Below are positions 4,809-5,029 of a DNA stretch of 5,029 bases, one piece after another. Position numbers and translations under genes: made by a program. Each line of letters starts with the position of its first letter. Position 1 is the first letter of the stretch. The DNA is from an uncultured Bdellovibrio sp. (GTDB taxonomy: Bacteria; Bdellovibrionota; Bdellovibrionia; Bdellovibrionales; Bdellovibrionaceae). Under the pieces are notes generated by a model. That model saw only the letters and a list, made by a program, of their open reading frames with translations, searched no databases and had not been told where the DNA came from. The stretch lies in NCBI GenBank assembly GCA_946482355.1, contig CAMLRE010000197.1:1-5029 (forward strand), in the 5' to 3' direction.

Positions 4809-5029
4809 GTCTAAACCCTGATTATTAAAACCTTCGCTTTGTTTGATTTTTAACTGTGAAAAATTCAATTTCCACTGTGGCGGATGAACCACAACAAGAC
4901 CCTTTAGGTTTGGAACACGTTCCATCGACATCAGAACCTCTTCTGCATCAGTGTTCTTTAAACGCTCTCCGTAAGGAGGGTTTGCGATCACGATCACAGA
5001 TTGGTCTTTGAGAGCGCTAAAATCGGTGG
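4782..5029 (-). CDS. RlmL/THUMP-type RNA methyltransferase, C-terminal end (cut by right edge)
   Basis: The frame is open from the right edge to TAA at 4782-4784, giving the last 81 residues. A hydrophobic strand VIVIA is followed by NPPYGERL at visible residues 16-23. This is motif IV of class I S-adenosylmethionine-dependent N-methyltransferases and is typical of the UPF0020/RlmL family, which methylates guanine N2 in 23S rRNA or tRNA. After it come LKGLVVVHPP (41-50), a further core strand, and the end GFNNQGLDLKLTLFAL, like the family's closing strands. In the family an N-terminal THUMP domain binds RNA, and it would lie beyond the right edge. The codon at 4997-4995 is GTG but it lies inside the domain and is not a start. 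RlmL is the best guess, but related THUMP enzymes cannot be excluded from this fragment. Confidence 0.78.
   Translation of the reverse strand, partial: TDFSALKDQSVIVIANPPYGERLKNTDAEEVLMSMERVPNLKGLVVVHPPQWKLNFSQLKIKQSEGFNNQGLDLKLTLFAL

Noticed and set aside
4995..4997. GTG start for a separate small protein at the right edge
   Set aside because: The frame is open further upstream to the window edge, and this GTG codes for a residue in the core strand just before NPPYG, so the gene is a cut methyltransferase.

Overview
The window reads as a compact stretch of a Gram-negative bacterial chromosome with low to moderate GC. It has secreted and lipoprotein genes with Sec-type signals, a System II (ResB/CcsB) cytochrome c biogenesis protein and short intergenic gaps. 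The mix of families recalls Bdellovibrio-like predatory or delta-type proteobacteria. That placement is an impression from protein style, not a demonstrated taxonomy. I see no RNA genes, CRISPR arrays, insertion sequences, phage genes or attachment sites.

Left part, minus strand: an N-formylglutamate amidohydrolase family gene (403-1215) is followed 40 bp later by the 5' part of a ResB/CcsB-like membrane protein gene (1-362), which runs off the left edge. Centre, plus strand: a PduO-type cobalamin adenosyltransferase gene (1272-1841) overlaps by 16 bases a tandem GNAT-like protein gene (1826-2983). The second gene has a GTG start and its own Shine-Dalgarno sequence inside the first, so the two are very likely co-translated. 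A 56-bp divergent region (1216-1271) separates the left minus-strand pair from this plus-strand pair. A 12-bp-stem bidirectional terminator (2991-3021) lies at the convergent junction that follows.

Right part, minus strand: a secreted chalcone-isomerase-like protein gene (3975-4610) is followed after 27 bp by a lipoprotein gene of unknown function (3048-3947). They look like a two-gene envelope operon, and strong codon bias suggests high expression. Upstream is a 171-bp intergenic region (4611-4781) rich in inverted repeats. A consensus -10 (TATAAT) at its upstream end overlaps the stop codon of the last gene, the C-terminal end of a THUMP/RlmL-type RNA methyltransferase (4782-5029), which is cut by the right edge.

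Nothing here amounts to a clear new system. The points most worth a second look are the structured leader ahead of the chalcone-isomerase-like gene, the envelope operon itself, the degenerate tandem-GNAT protein coupled to the cobalamin enzyme, and the possibility that the cobalamin adenosyltransferase mRNA is leaderless.
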